Origin: Vibrio campbellii CAIM 519 = NBRC 15631 = ATCC 25920
GTDB lineage: Bacteria; Pseudomonadota; Gammaproteobacteria; Enterobacterales; Vibrionaceae
DNA length: 64,000 bases
Direction: 5' to 3'
Assembly (NCBI RefSeq): GCF_002163755.1
Contig: NZ_CP015864.1
Span: 1,488,001 to 1,552,000, forward strand
The notes beneath the pieces are model-generated. The model was not told the origin of the DNA. It made no database searches and saw nothing but the letters and a program-made list of their open reading frames with translations. Shown one piece after another: positions 43,591-52,637 of this stretch (within the stretch, counting starts at the first letter, position 1; every line of letters starts with the position of its first letter). Position numbers and translations under genes: made by a program.

Positions 43591-44816
43591 TTACTTAATA
43601 AAAGAAATACAGCCTTGCAGAATCACTAGGTTGACGATGTCGATAAAGAACGCGCCAACAATAGGCACCACCATAAAGGCTTGTGGAGATGGACCGAAGC
43701 GGTTAACGATAGAGCCCATGTTCATAACTGCCGTTGGGGTTGCACCCAGACCAAAGCCACAGTGACCACTTGCGATGACTGCGGCATCGTAGTTGCTGCC
43801 CTCACTAGGAACGTCACGTAGTAAGCGAAAACCGCCAGAATCACCGATTGCACCGCCAGAATGATGAGGAACGGGATTGCCAAGTCGAAGATGTTCCACA
43901 GTTTTAGGCTCATTAGTGCCATCGCTAGGAACAGAGACAGCGAAACCGTACCAAGAATATCGACCGTTTCCACATCCACTTTGCGTACTTTCGTCACTTC
44001 CATGATGTTGGTGATCACCACACCGATAAACAGCGCGTAAACAAAGTCCGGAATCATCAACCATTTGATGCCGAAACTGCTCACCCAGCCTTCTAAGTAA
44101 TCGGCACCAGTAACACACAATAGAATGATCGATAAACTCTCGACCACTTTCTTCGCGGTTACGCGGTCTTCTTCGTGCTCGTTGTAGGTCACCAATTCAG
44201 GGAAACGCTCGTGAGTCTGGTTGGTGCGTCCGTATTCAGATTCAAGGTTACGTTTATCGATCAAGCGCTGCGCAACTGGGCTGCCGATAATGCCACCAAT
44301 CACCAAACCAAAGGTAGCGGATGCCATTGCCACTTCTAAAACGTTGTGCATGCCGTACATGTCTTGGAAGGTTTGCGACCATGCTGCGCCCGTACCATGA
44401 CCGCCAGACAACGTAATCGAACCAGCAATCAAGCCCATTAGCGGGTCTAAGCCGAGCGCGGTTGCCAAAGAGACACCGACCGCGTTTTGGATAAGAATGT
44501 AGACCAATGCCACGGCTAAGAAGATAAACACCTTAGCGCCACCTTTAATCAACTGGGTGTAGTTTGCTGCTAAGCCAACGGTGGCGAAGAACATCAACAT
44601 GAAAGTGTTTTGCAACGGTAAATCGAAAACTAAATCCACGCCATTGAAATGCATTGCGGTGATCGCACAAGCGACAATCAAACCACCAACGATTGGCTCG
44701 GGAATATTGAATTTCTTTAAGATCGGTAATTTAGCGTTAGCGAATTGTCCCAAGAACAACACACAAATAGCGACGAGAAACGACTCTTGTGGACCAACAG
44801 AAATGACCTGATTCAT
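43591..44816 (-). pseudogene. gltS: Sodium/glutamate symporter gene broken by a one-base deletion
   Basis: The gene encodes a GltS-family symporter (MNQVISVGPQESFLVAICVLFLGQF ... LPILKKFNIPEPIVGGLI ... GSITLSGGHGTGAAWSQTF) colinear with the intact paralogue at 61078-62313. Near residue 338 the frame changes: compared with the paralogue's codons for VMGSNYDAA, one A:T pair is missing between 43801 and 43802. The frame then runs to an abnormal end at 43722, while the true C-terminus (SNYDAAVIASGHCGFGLGATPTAVMNMG...FIK) lies in another frame and ends at 43591. Both halves are otherwise well preserved, so the event is recent or a sequencing error. Confidence 0.88.
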
Positions 44817-45265
44817 AAAACCTCTTTGCCTCCTTTTTCTCATCCTTTGAGTAACAACTCGCAGGTTGAGCGGTATTTAGGCAAGTCAGAGTGCCTACTG
44901 AACGTGTGGTTTTCTAGGGTTCAAATCCACTAAATTCTCATTAAATAAGAAAGCAATAGCTCGAATATTCACCCAATTCTCACCTAATGAAAAAACACAC
45001 TTTTTCACCAAGTTTTGTGGCGCAATTTTCTCGTTTTTATCGCCCTTCTCAATTTATGAGAAGTGAACAATTTTTTGCCAGTTTTTAAGGGCAAAAACGT
45101 ATGCGATTGCGTGCAAATTTTGCGTGAAACTCCGATGCCAATTTTGACGAAATATCATCGGCAAATGGGATTGAGAAAACCACGACTAAAAAATTTGGTG
45201 CTTTCTCTCTCATCCTTAAGGTGTTATACATATATATAACACCAACTCAGCCAAGGAAACCAATC
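44817..45265. other. Divergent region, gltS / GntR-ABC operon
   Basis: This 449-base AT-rich non-coding region holds the promoters of both sides. The only strong element seen is the palindrome at 45221-45242. Confidence 0.6.
45221..45242. promoter_or_regulatory. GntR (YtrA-type) operator
   Basis: Arms GTGTTATA / TATAACAC separated by CATATA form a perfect inverted repeat 23 bases before the GntR start codon. This position and spacing fit autoregulation by a YtrA-subfamily repressor. Confidence 0.7.
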
Positions 45266-45637
45266 ATGACGCATTGGCATGATCGCCAACCGATTTTCCG
45301 TCAGTTGGCTGACCAGATCACCCAGCAAATATTGCAAGGCATCTGGCAAGAGGGCGAAGCTTTGCCTTCGGTACGCAGTGTCTCTGCGGATATGAAGATC
45401 AATCACCTGACGGTCATGAAGGGCTATCAGTTATTGGTTGATGAAGGATTGGTTGAAAAGAAACGTGGGCAAGGCATGTTTGTCGCCCAAGGTGCAAAAA
45501 AACAGCTGCTTGCTGATGAGAAAGCACGTTTCCTTGAACAACAAATTCCGCAGATCGCCGACACACTACAACGTCTGGATATGTCTCTTGATGAATTTAT
45601 CCAACAAATCCAAATACATATTAAAGGTGACCAATGA
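45266..45637 (+). CDS. GntR-family regulator, YtrA subfamily
   Basis: This 123-residue protein is a winged-helix GntR regulator (QPIFRQLADQITQQILQGIW, then EALPSVRSVSADMKINHLTVMKGYQLLVDEGLVEKKRGQGMFV) with only a short C-terminal dimerisation tail, as in the YtrA subfamily that controls ABC transporters. ATG 45266 has AAGGAA upstream. The ATG of the ATPase gene overlaps its stop codon. It probably represses its own operon through the palindrome at 45221-45242. Confidence 0.9.
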   Translation: MTHWHDRQPIFRQLADQITQQILQGIWQEGEALPSVRSVSADMKINHLTVMKGYQLLVDEGLVEKKRGQGMFVAQGAKKQLLADEKARFLEQQIPQIADTLQRLDMSLDEFIQQIQIHIKGDQ

Positions 45638-46491
45638 GCGCATTAGTCAGTGTAAAACACGTCTCCAAGCAATATCGTCAGCAAAGTGAAGCGCTGCATG
45701 ACGTGAGCTTCGATCTACAAGCGGGTCAAGTGCTTGGCTTGCTAGGTCATAACGGTGCGGGTAAATCGACTCTCATTAACGCCCTACTCGGTGCACATGA
45801 ATACCAGGGCACCATTCGCATCAACGGCTTTGAGCCAATCATGCAACGCGACAAAATCATGCAGAGCTTATCTTATATCTCGGATGTTAACGTTTTGCCA
45901 AACTGGATGACGGTTGCTCAGCTGCTCGATTACACAGAGGGCGTACACCCAGGCTTTAATCGCAGCAAAGCCGATAGCATGCTTCGTCAAACCGACATCA
46001 AGCCGCGCGCACGTATCAAATCCCTATCGAAAGGCATGAAGGTGCAATTGCACTTGGCCGTGGTAATCGCGACCAATACGCAAATTCTGATTCTGGACGA
46101 GCCAACGCTTGGCCTGGATTTGGTTTATCGCGATACCTTCTACCGTCATTTGCTGGAATGGTTCCACGATGGAGAGCGTGTACTGATCATTGCGAGCCAT
46201 GAAGTATCAGAAATCGAACACCTACTGACGGACGTGCTGATCCTTAAACACGGCCGACCTGTTCTGCAAACCTCAATGGACAGCATCAGCGAAGATTACT
46301 TCATTCTCGATGCCAGTGATGAGCATCGCGCACAAATCGAAGTGCTGAAACCACTGTCATCACAAAAGGGCTTAGGCACGACTAAATGGTTGCTGTCATC
46401 ACAATACGCAGAGCAAGTTGCTGGGCTAGGTGATGTGTATGGCGTCAAGCTTGCGGATCTGTTCTTAGCATTGCAGAAGGAGGCAGCATAA
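45634..46491 (+). CDS. ABC-2 type transporter ATP-binding protein
   Basis: This 285-residue ATPase of the exporter type has Walker A GHNGAGKST, the signature LSKGMKVQLHLAVVIA and Walker B ILILDEPTLGLD. It overlaps both neighbours by a few bases, so the regulator, ATPase and permease are one operon. Such GntR/ATPase/permease sets often answer cell-envelope stress or antimicrobial peptides. The substrate is unknown. Confidence 0.92.
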   Translation: MSALVSVKHVSKQYRQQSEALHDVSFDLQAGQVLGLLGHNGAGKSTLINALLGAHEYQGTIRINGFEPIMQRDKIMQSLSYISDVNVLPNWMTVAQLLDYTEGVHPGFNRSKADSMLRQTDIKPRARIKSLSKGMKVQLHLAVVIATNTQILILDEPTLGLDLVYRDTFYRHLLEWFHDGERVLIIASHEVSEIEHLLTDVLILKHGRPVLQTSMDSISEDYFILDASDEHRAQIEVLKPLSSQKGLGTTKWLLSSQYAEQVAGLGDVYGVKLADLFLALQKEAA

Positions 46492-47321
46492 TGAAATCGA
46501 TTGTCGCGATGTTGCGTAAAGAATGGCTAGAGAACCCATTGGTTACGCGCGTACCATTATTTATGTTTGCCTGTGGCGTGCTGCTGTTTGTCAGCTTAAT
46601 GAGTAGCTCGACACTGCAACACAATATGTTCCTCCAAATGAGCTTTGGTGGTGATGTCAGTGATATCCACAAAGAGCTTGGTGATGACGTCAACATGCTG
46701 ATCACAGGTGGCATTGGTTTGTTGTCTATCCTGCTTGGCACTCAATACTTCCCAAGAACGCTACGTAAAGAGCGCTCAGAGGGCAGTATCATGTTTTGGC
46801 GCAGTATGCCTGTCAGTGACGTAAAAACCCATCTGGTGAAGCTGGCGTTTGGTTTATTGGTGATTCCATTGGTGTGTTCGGTATTGGTTTTCGCTGCGGA
46901 CTTTATGCTGTGGATGTTGAATGTTTCAACTGACCACCAGTTGGCGTTGTTGTATCGCCAGGCATCATTGGGTTTCGTGCTGCTGAACTGGATTGAATTT
47001 TTACTTCGAATGTTAGTGGCTGGCGTGTTGTTATTGCCGCTTGCCCTGACCGCAATGGCAATCTCACAGAAAGTGAACTCACCACTGTTGGTCATCTTGA
47101 TTGGTATTTACGCGCTACGCTGGATGCCGATTGCGATGTTCAACTTCTATGGACTGGATGATTTCTTCTCAGCGATTTTCTATCTACCGCTGCACGCGAT
47201 TCTTGCACCAAACCCGTTCAGCGCAATTCCAGATGCAGGTTGGATGAATGTCGGTATTTACTGCTTCATCGGTGTGCTTGCTTGGACAGCTAGTATCAAG
47301 TTCAGTCACACGCTTGAATAA
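46491..47321 (+). CDS. ABC-2 type transporter permease
   Basis: This 276-residue inner-membrane protein has about six hydrophobic segments. It has an early helix at residues 21-40 (VPLFMFACGVLLFVSLMSSS), a cytoplasmic RTLRKERSEGSIMFWRSMPVSD motif typical of ABC-2 permeases, and further helices to the C-terminus. Its ATG overlaps the ATPase stop codon by one base, and AGGAGG lies just upstream. It forms the membrane channel for the ATPase encoded before it. Confidence 0.88.
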   Translation: MKSIVAMLRKEWLENPLVTRVPLFMFACGVLLFVSLMSSSTLQHNMFLQMSFGGDVSDIHKELGDDVNMLITGGIGLLSILLGTQYFPRTLRKERSEGSIMFWRSMPVSDVKTHLVKLAFGLLVIPLVCSVLVFAADFMLWMLNVSTDHQLALLYRQASLGFVLLNWIEFLLRMLVAGVLLLPLALTAMAISQKVNSPLLVILIGIYALRWMPIAMFNFYGLDDFFSAIFYLPLHAILAPNPFSAIPDAGWMNVGIYCFIGVLAWTASIKFSHTLE

Positions 47322-47388
47322 AGCAAAATAAACATTTATTTCAAAATTAGACCATGCTGTGGTGATTACCACTAACACAGCAAAAAAA

Positions 47389-47426
47389 GAGTGCCCCCCT
47401 CACTTTGCTTTTTGAGGGGAGCACTC
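47389..47426 (-). terminator. Terminator of the sulfurtransferase cluster
   Basis: Minus-strand GAGTGCTCCCCTCA / TGAGGGGGGCACTC stem followed by seven T. The structure may also end the ABC operon on the other strand. Confidence 0.85.
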
Positions 47427-47500
47427 TAAAGAGGAAACTAACGTCACAGTGCTGCTCTTTCTGCAAGATTCAGGGCAAATAGATACCTAGCACCATCTCT

Positions 47501-48334
47501 CTAATTACTTGGATACTGTAATGCTTTCCACTCAGCATACGAGCCATCATACAGTGTTGAATCTATCCCTATCAATTGCAGAGCAATCAATAAAATAGTG
47601 CCAGCATAGCCTGACCCACACGAGGATATAACGTGGTCAATATCTTGGCCATTTATTGCAACCTCAATAACCTGCTTTATTTCCTCTGGAGCCTTAAACA
47701 TACCAGTATCATTATCCAGTAAAGTTGCGAATGGAACGTTAATGGCACCTGGAATATGACTCACATCCGAAGCGAAGAAGTTCTCACTTCGTCGAGCATC
47801 CAACAAAACAGTATTATCACTTCGATTAAGAACATCATCGGAAAGAGCTATCCAACTCTGTTCCTTTTTTACGACGTAATTGCCCACCCTTGCACTATTA
47901 AGATTGTTTGAAGTCGGCAATGCAAGAAATTTCCAACGCTTCAAACCACCATCAAGCACCCTAACGTTGCGAAACCCCCAATACCGCATCGCCCACCATA
48001 TTCGACCGGCGAACATATGAAAGTAATCATCATAGAGAATGACAAGATCGTCTTGGTTAATACCCAGTGCTGCAAAATCAGCTTGCGCTTGCTCAATCTC
48101 GGCCACAGGTGCTAAGGCTATTGGTAAATCAGTATTTACAAAGGTTTTCGTCCAATCCAGAAAACGTGCACCCGTGATATGTTCACTTAAAAAAGCTTGA
48201 CGAGAATACTGGATATCCTCACCCCAGCGTCCTCTAACATCAAAGAACTTTGTACTTTGATCGTTCAATTTCTTTGCCGCTTCCTCCGCAGAGATGAGAG
48301 GGCTTTGGTTGTGTGGCATCATCACTGTAAACAT
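47501..48334 (-). CDS. Two-domain rhodanese-like sulfurtransferase
   Basis: This 277-residue protein has two rhodanese domains. The C-terminal one carries SSCGSGYAGT with the active cysteine, closest to 3-mercaptopyruvate sulfurtransferase (CGSG) rather than thiosulfate sulfurtransferase loops. The other landmarks are LYDDYFHMFAGRIWWAMRYWGFRNVRVLDGGLKRW and LLDARRSENFF ... SHIPGAINVPF. No signal peptide is seen, so it is cytoplasmic. AGGTGG before ATG 48334 sets the start. It is the last gene of a three-gene cluster with a cupin and an NTF2-like protein, a setting I do not recognise. Confidence 0.87.
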   Translation of the reverse strand: MFTVMMPHNQSPLISAEEAAKKLNDQSTKFFDVRGRWGEDIQYSRQAFLSEHITGARFLDWTKTFVNTDLPIALAPVAEIEQAQADFAALGINQDDLVILYDDYFHMFAGRIWWAMRYWGFRNVRVLDGGLKRWKFLALPTSNNLNSARVGNYVVKKEQSWIALSDDVLNRSDNTVLLDARRSENFFASDVSHIPGAINVPFATLLDNDTGMFKAPEEIKQVIEVAINGQDIDHVISSCGSGYAGTILLIALQLIGIDSTLYDGSYAEWKALQYPSN

Positions 48335-48343
48335 AAAAGCCAC

Positions 48344-48808
48344 CTATTTGTTAGATATTGGGATAGCATCAATAGGTGTCTCATATGCAACAAACATGAC
48401 GCAGTCTTCTTTGCTTGCACAGTAGCCATCATGAGCAAGATCTGCAGGTCCAAACGCGTAATCACCTTTTTTCAGCACCACTCTTTCGAACCCTTTATAA
48501 GTAGTGTGGAACTCGCCCTCAAGCAGAATCATATGTTCAGTGGAAGTATGTGTATGAAAAGGAATTTCGGCTAAGCTCGGGAATTTAATAAAGACATCGT
48601 TATTGTTGCCTCCTAACTCACCATTTAGGGACGCTATCTGACAAGGTAAAAAGTCGGGACAATTAACCCAAGTGAGATCTTTACTGTTATGCGAGTATAC
48701 CAATGGTTCTTTTAATGTATCAGAACCAAATGAATTAAAGCTCATAGCTGCAATCAATACAGCTAGTGTCTTATTTATTATATTTAGTTTTAATTTTTTC
48801 TTCCGCAT
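48344..48808 (-). CDS. Exported cupin-domain protein
   Basis: This 154-residue protein has a signal peptide (about residues 1-28) and a cupin core: FIKFPSLAEIPFHTHTSTEHMILLEGEFHTTYKG, with the two His of the metal site, and LKKGDYAFGPADLAHDGYC. It is periplasmic or surface-exposed and could bind a metal or small ligand. Two cysteine pairs (CPDFLPCQ, CASKEDC) may form disulfides in the periplasm. It is tightly followed by the sulfurtransferase gene. Function is unknown. Confidence 0.82.
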   Translation of the reverse strand: MRKKKLKLNIINKTLAVLIAAMSFNSFGSDTLKEPLVYSHNSKDLTWVNCPDFLPCQIASLNGELGGNNNDVFIKFPSLAEIPFHTHTSTEHMILLEGEFHTTYKGFERVVLKKGDYAFGPADLAHDGYCASKEDCVMFVAYETPIDAIPISNK

Positions 48809-48843
48809 GAATCATTCCAATATAAATTCAGGACATAAACAGA

Positions 48844-49209
48844 CTACTTATTAATAGTTGTAAACGTTTTACTAACGATTAACCAATCACCCTTTATTTT
48901 CAAAAGCGTCAGATAGTCAACCCAGTAGAAGTCACTAAGCTCTAACTTTACTTTTGCAAAAGCCATATCGTTTACGACTTCAACACCGAGGATAGAACCC
49001 ACCACCTCTGCATTATTCGTAACAGCATACTCGACTAGAGCATCTCGAGGTATAAAGTGAATCGAGCCATCCTCGCTCAAAGAATGTAGATTAGTACTAG
49101 AATAAAAAGCTCTTTCTATATTATCTTTAGCAAACTCTGAATTTTCCAATGCGGAAATATAGAGACTAACTTTATCTGCAACGGCTTTTTCTTGATTTTT
49201 AATATCCAT
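48844..49209 (-). CDS. NTF2-like (lumazine-binding type) protein
   Basis: This 121-residue protein has the cone-shaped NTF2/SnoaL-like pattern: an N-terminal helix pair (KVSLYISALENSEFAKDNIERAFYSST), then strands GSIHFIPRDALVEYA, FAKVKLELSDFYWVDYLTLLKIKGDWLIVSKTF. It lacks a signal peptide. Members are often small-molecule binding or enzymatic, with no predictable substrate. It is the first gene of the cluster that includes the cupin and sulfurtransferase and is divergent from a LysR gene, its likely regulator. Confidence 0.75.
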   Translation of the reverse strand: MDIKNQEKAVADKVSLYISALENSEFAKDNIERAFYSSTNLHSLSEDGSIHFIPRDALVEYAVTNNAEVVGSILGVEVVNDMAFAKVKLELSDFYWVDYLTLLKIKGDWLIVSKTFTTINK

Positions 49210-49581
49210 AACAACCTCATTTTATTTAATAGAAAAATGATATTTAGATGTCGATCACTTTGCGATAAACAACTAAATCAACCTTGATTTACACTATATT
49301 ATCTAATGTTAATTTTGATAATTAGTATATTTAAGAAATCACTTTTGCTACTGTGCAACAGTCGGAGGCTGGAACTGACAACTAGATAGAAACGGTAGGC
49401 ATTAGAGCTTTTGAGAAACGAGAAGAGAACTCGTTAACTACCTGCAATAAAAGGACAAAAGCAATACTTCACCCTAATCAGAAGAGCCGTACTTTTTAGC
49501 TACTGACAATAAAATCATTTCTTTACAGCGTCACATTAATGATAGTCTGACGTTGTTAGAGACATTTTCAGGGAGCTTATT
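49210..49581. other. Divergent promoter region, NTF2-like cluster / LysR gene
   Basis: These 372 bases are AT-rich and non-coding. No strong palindrome was recognised. LysR-type binding sites are short and could be present. Confidence 0.5.
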
Positions 49582-50469
49582 TTGTCAATTTTTTTGGGTA
49601 TTACAGAATTTGTTGCAGTAGCAGAAACCCAAGGCTTTAGCACTGCAGGTAGACACCTTGGCATAGCCACCTCACAAATCAGTCGACGTGTTTCAGAGCT
49701 TGAAAGGAGACTTGGTGTCGCTCTAGTTGCGCGAACAACAAGAAAAGTAAGGCTAACTGACGCTGGTCACTCGTACTATGAATATTGCAAAAAAATAATA
49801 GAGCAAATAGACACAGCAAATGAAGTCGTGACAGAAGGTAAAGCCCGTTTATCAGGAACACTCAGAATATCAGCAGGAGGCGATTTTGCAGAAAACCACG
49901 TCATACCAGCATTGATGGACTTTGTTTCTGAACATCCAGACTTAGAGCTAGATATCGACTTTAATACAAAGGTGATCGACTTTATCGATGATGGTTATGA
50001 TTTCGCAATAAGGTTTGGATCACTCCCTGACTCTAATTTAATAGCAAGAAAACTTTCTGACCATTTATACGCAGCGGTAGCTAGCCCTGATTATTTGAAC
50101 AAGTTCGGTAGGCCGACCTCACCACGTGATCTAGCAAGGCATAAGTGTATTACTACAACTTATAACCGCTGGACTTTCCAAGATAAGGGCGAGGACATCA
50201 ATATTTCTGTCAAAGGGCAGGTAAGGGCTAATAATGTTAAGACACTGGTAAATGCGTGCAAGAAAGGGCTTGGTGTGCTGTATCTCCCAAAGTCTATTTT
50301 TTCTGAAGAGCTAAAAAACAAACAGTTAGAGCCTGTATTAACTCCCTATTGGAAGAATAGAGGCTCCACGTGGATAGTTTATTCTGAAAGAGAATTTCTG
50401 CCGCTTAAAAGTCGCTTAGCCATTGAGTATCTAGTCTCTAAGTTCTCAAACACACAGGAGCATCTGTAA
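49582..50469 (+). CDS. LysR-family transcriptional regulator
   Basis: This 295-residue LysR regulator has the N-terminal HTH (FVAVAETQGFSTAGRHLGIATSQISRRVSELERRLGVALVARTTRKVRLTDAG) and an effector-binding domain of the CrgA/YafC type (RISAGGDFAENHVIPALMDFV ... YDFAIRFGSLPDSNLIARKL). It starts with TTG, supported by GGGAG six bases upstream. It is divergent from the NTF2/cupin/sulfurtransferase cluster and probably controls it. The inducer is unknown. Confidence 0.92.
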   Translation: MSIFLGITEFVAVAETQGFSTAGRHLGIATSQISRRVSELERRLGVALVARTTRKVRLTDAGHSYYEYCKKIIEQIDTANEVVTEGKARLSGTLRISAGGDFAENHVIPALMDFVSEHPDLELDIDFNTKVIDFIDDGYDFAIRFGSLPDSNLIARKLSDHLYAAVASPDYLNKFGRPTSPRDLARHKCITTTYNRWTFQDKGEDINISVKGQVRANNVKTLVNACKKGLGVLYLPKSIFSEELKNKQLEPVLTPYWKNRGSTWIVYSEREFLPLKSRLAIEYLVSKFSNTQEHL

Positions 50470-50495
50470 CATTCATACGAGTACTCAAAAGTAAC

Positions 50496-51857
50496 TTAAA
50501 TGACTTTGACTAAGCTAGGCAGCAGAGCGTCGATGTTTTTCACTTCATCGAACTGAGCCAGCTTTCGCTTTATCTGCTCTGCAGGCAGCGGTTGTGCTCT
50601 TGCGACGTAACGATTTTTCAACAGACACGCCACTTGATCCCATTGTTGTAAATGGGCATGAGCCATCAGCAGGTATTGTAAAATCACATCTTGCTGCGCG
50701 TGACTTCCCCCAAGCTTGCTGTGCACATCTCTTACTTGATTGATCAACTCAATGCAATGACGATAGTTCGAGCTGTGGTAGGCCTTGATGGCCTGCATCA
50801 ACTTGCTGCCGGTCATAAACTCCACTTCCTGAGTTTGTAATGGCAAACTGATAATTTGCGCTATATTGGCATCTAACTGGTCATGATGATCGGTTTTCGC
50901 TAACACCATGGCATTATGAATTTCAGTAAACATGATGGTGCTGTCGGCCGAAATCTCTAGTGCTCCGGCACTCAGTCGATGCCAACGCTCTCCAATATCA
51001 GCTCCCATGAACTCCAAGCGAGCCAGCAATGAAGCCGCGTTTTGAATATCAAGGTATATCGAAGACTCTGCAGGATAGATGTGCTGATCAAACAAAGCCA
51101 AGGCATCATCGATATTACCTTCCTCAAGATGGAACAACGCAAGGTGCCACCAAAGGTGACCTCGAAAAGCATTGTGATTCGCAAACGTACTCGCATGACC
51201 TTGCAAGAACTCGATGCCCTTTTTCGCCTCGCCTTGCATCTCAAAAATATGAGCCATCGTATGCTTGGCAATTAGGTCTTGATGGTTCAAAACTAACGTC
51301 TGGCGCGCAAACGCTTCGGCCAATTCATATTCCCCCGCCTCTTCGAGTGCAAAGGCATGAGCGGCGGCAAACATCCAATATCCTGGTGTCTGCTCATCCC
51401 AGTAGGGTAAAACTTGCAAAGAAACTTGCAGTGCCCGTTGCTTTTGGCCAAACCAAAATGTTTGCCCTGTAAATTGGCGGTAGGCAATGATATCCAAAGG
51501 CCAAAGACTCAGAATATGTTGCCATGTATCCAGAGCCCCCTTCAGGTTGCTTTGGCTCCACTGTTTCAACGCATGCATGTGCAGCGCTTCACGCTTGGTG
51601 GCCGATGGCGCGAACTGATCCAACTGCGTAACCATTTTAGCCACGATAGGTAAAGTAGAACGACGCCCATCACTCGCATGGCTGTACGCCTTAAAAATCC
51701 ATCCCATCATAAAGTCCGGATAGCGCAGTAGCAGCTGCTCGAGATCGCTCATTGCACTGGGAAGAAAGGTCAACGTATCTTCGAGAATCCGCTCAAATTG
51801 TTCTGCGCCTGCGGCATCAATGCCGTTCATCTCTAGCGCTCTTTTGTCTTTAATCAT
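50496..51857 (-). CDS. TTC38-like tetratricopeptide repeat protein
   Basis: This 453-residue cytoplasmic protein is related to the TTC38 family: YRQFTGQTFWFGQKQRAL, YWMFAAAHAFALEEAGEYELAEAFARQTL, AKHTMAHIFEMQGEAKKGIEFLQGH and HLWWHLALFHLEEGNIDDALALFDQHI. TPR helices fill the sequence. No catalytic motif is seen. Directly before its start codon is a TACCTACCAGTAGATA element shared with the adjacent TetR gene and a distant SDR gene, so it is probably part of that TetR regulon. The role is unknown. Confidence 0.8.
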   Translation of the reverse strand: MIKDKRALEMNGIDAAGAEQFERILEDTLTFLPSAMSDLEQLLLRYPDFMMGWIFKAYSHASDGRRSTLPIVAKMVTQLDQFAPSATKREALHMHALKQWSQSNLKGALDTWQHILSLWPLDIIAYRQFTGQTFWFGQKQRALQVSLQVLPYWDEQTPGYWMFAAAHAFALEEAGEYELAEAFARQTLVLNHQDLIAKHTMAHIFEMQGEAKKGIEFLQGHASTFANHNAFRGHLWWHLALFHLEEGNIDDALALFDQHIYPAESSIYLDIQNAASLLARLEFMGADIGERWHRLSAGALEISADSTIMFTEIHNAMVLAKTDHHDQLDANIAQIISLPLQTQEVEFMTGSKLMQAIKAYHSSNYRHCIELINQVRDVHSKLGGSHAQQDVILQYLLMAHAHLQQWDQVACLLKNRYVARAQPLPAEQIKRKLAQFDEVKNIDALLPSLVKVI

Positions 51858-51861
51858 TATT

Positions 51862-51877
51862 TACCTACCAGTAGATA
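51862..51877. promoter_or_regulatory. TetR-regulon operator before the TPR gene
   Basis: TACCTACCAGTAGATA, four bases upstream of the TPR gene's start codon, contains the CTAC..GTAG arms seen at 52599-52617 and 60931-60950. Confidence 0.6.
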
Positions 51878-51896
51878 GTCTATAAATTTAAAATAA

Positions 51897-51917
51897 TACC
51901 CGCACTTATCGCGGGTA
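51897..51917 (-). terminator. Terminator of the TetR gene
   Basis: TACCCGC / GCGGGTA hairpin followed on the minus strand by TTATTT, directly after the TetR stop codon. Confidence 0.7.
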
Positions 51918-51932
51918 ATATTATGAATAATA

Positions 51933-52502
51933 TTAGCGTTTAAGAAGTGCGAGACAACTTGCCTTAACGCTACGAATGTAATCAGCATCTTTAAACTGAG
52001 AAAGTAACATACTGCCTTCCAGCGCAACAAAGATTAGCCTTGCAACATGGGCGGATTCCACTCGTAAGTCGAACTCTCCATTTTCTACACCCTGATCAAT
52101 GATTTTTTGTAGGCATTGCTCATTCGTTTGTACAAAACGCGACAGCAGCCCTTCTAGACCATCTGCCAAAGAGTAAAAGTCAGAAGCGTACATGCCACAC
52201 AAACACAGCTTATCTTGCTCGCGTACACCAATAAAAATATCAGCCAACGCTTCAATTTTTTCCTCAGCACTGCTTGGTTGGCTCTCGATCTGAATTAACG
52301 CCGCTTCGTAGTTTGCGAGATAGCGTTCAAACACCGCTTCCGCCAAGTCTTGCTTGGTTTTGAAATGGTAGTGAATACTCGCGGTCTTGATACCCAGATC
52401 ATTTTGGATATCGCGAAAGCTAAAACCATTAAAACCTCGGCTTTGTATGTAGCTTTCAGCAAGGTCGGCAATCTTTGCAGCCGTTGGGCTAAGTTCTTTC
52501 AT
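51933..52502 (-). CDS. TetR-family repressor of the amine oxidase/TPR/SDR regulon
   Basis: This 189-residue TetR regulator has the HTH FSFRDIQNDLGIKTASIHYHFKTKQDLAEAVF (about residues 22-53) and a helical ligand domain with a CLCGMY segment typical of the YcdC/NemR-like group with cysteine. It is divergent from a flavin amine oxidase gene, with two operator-like repeats between them. The same motif occurs at the TPR gene and in front of the SDR/OsmC genes at 60.8-61 kb. The cysteine could make it redox- or electrophile-responsive, but this is speculative. Confidence 0.88.
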   Translation of the reverse strand: MKELSPTAAKIADLAESYIQSRGFNGFSFRDIQNDLGIKTASIHYHFKTKQDLAEAVFERYLANYEAALIQIESQPSSAEEKIEALADIFIGVREQDKLCLCGMYASDFYSLADGLEGLLSRFVQTNEQCLQKIIDQGVENGEFDLRVESAHVARLIFVALEGSMLLSQFKDADYIRSVKASCLALLKR

Positions 52503-52555
52503 GTGGCTTCCACCTTAAACATTTTTGCAAAAGATAGCATGCTCTCACAAATCTG

Positions 52556-52573
52556 TCTACCTACCGATAGGTA
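52556..52573. promoter_or_regulatory. TetR-regulon operator 1 (divergent promoter)
   Basis: TACC-GATA-GGTA symmetric core (52562-52573), preceded by a TCTACC repeat, between tetR and the amine oxidase gene. Confidence 0.65.
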
Positions 52574-52598
52574 TTGTTTATTTTTCAAAAAAGACTTA

Positions 52599-52617
52599 AC
52601 CTACCTATTAGTAGATA
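52599..52617. promoter_or_regulatory. TetR-regulon operator 2 (divergent promoter)
   Basis: ACCTACCTATTAGTAGATA with CTAC..GTAG arms, 20 bases before the amine oxidase start codon. It would block transcription of that gene when bound. Confidence 0.65.
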
Positions 52618-52637
52618 ACTAACATCAAGGGCAAACA

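Noticed and set aside
43722..43801. Out-of-frame C-terminus of the broken gltS as a real variant protein end
   Set aside because: The residues after the frameshift are unlike any GltS C-terminus, while the true C-terminus is intact in the neighbouring frame.
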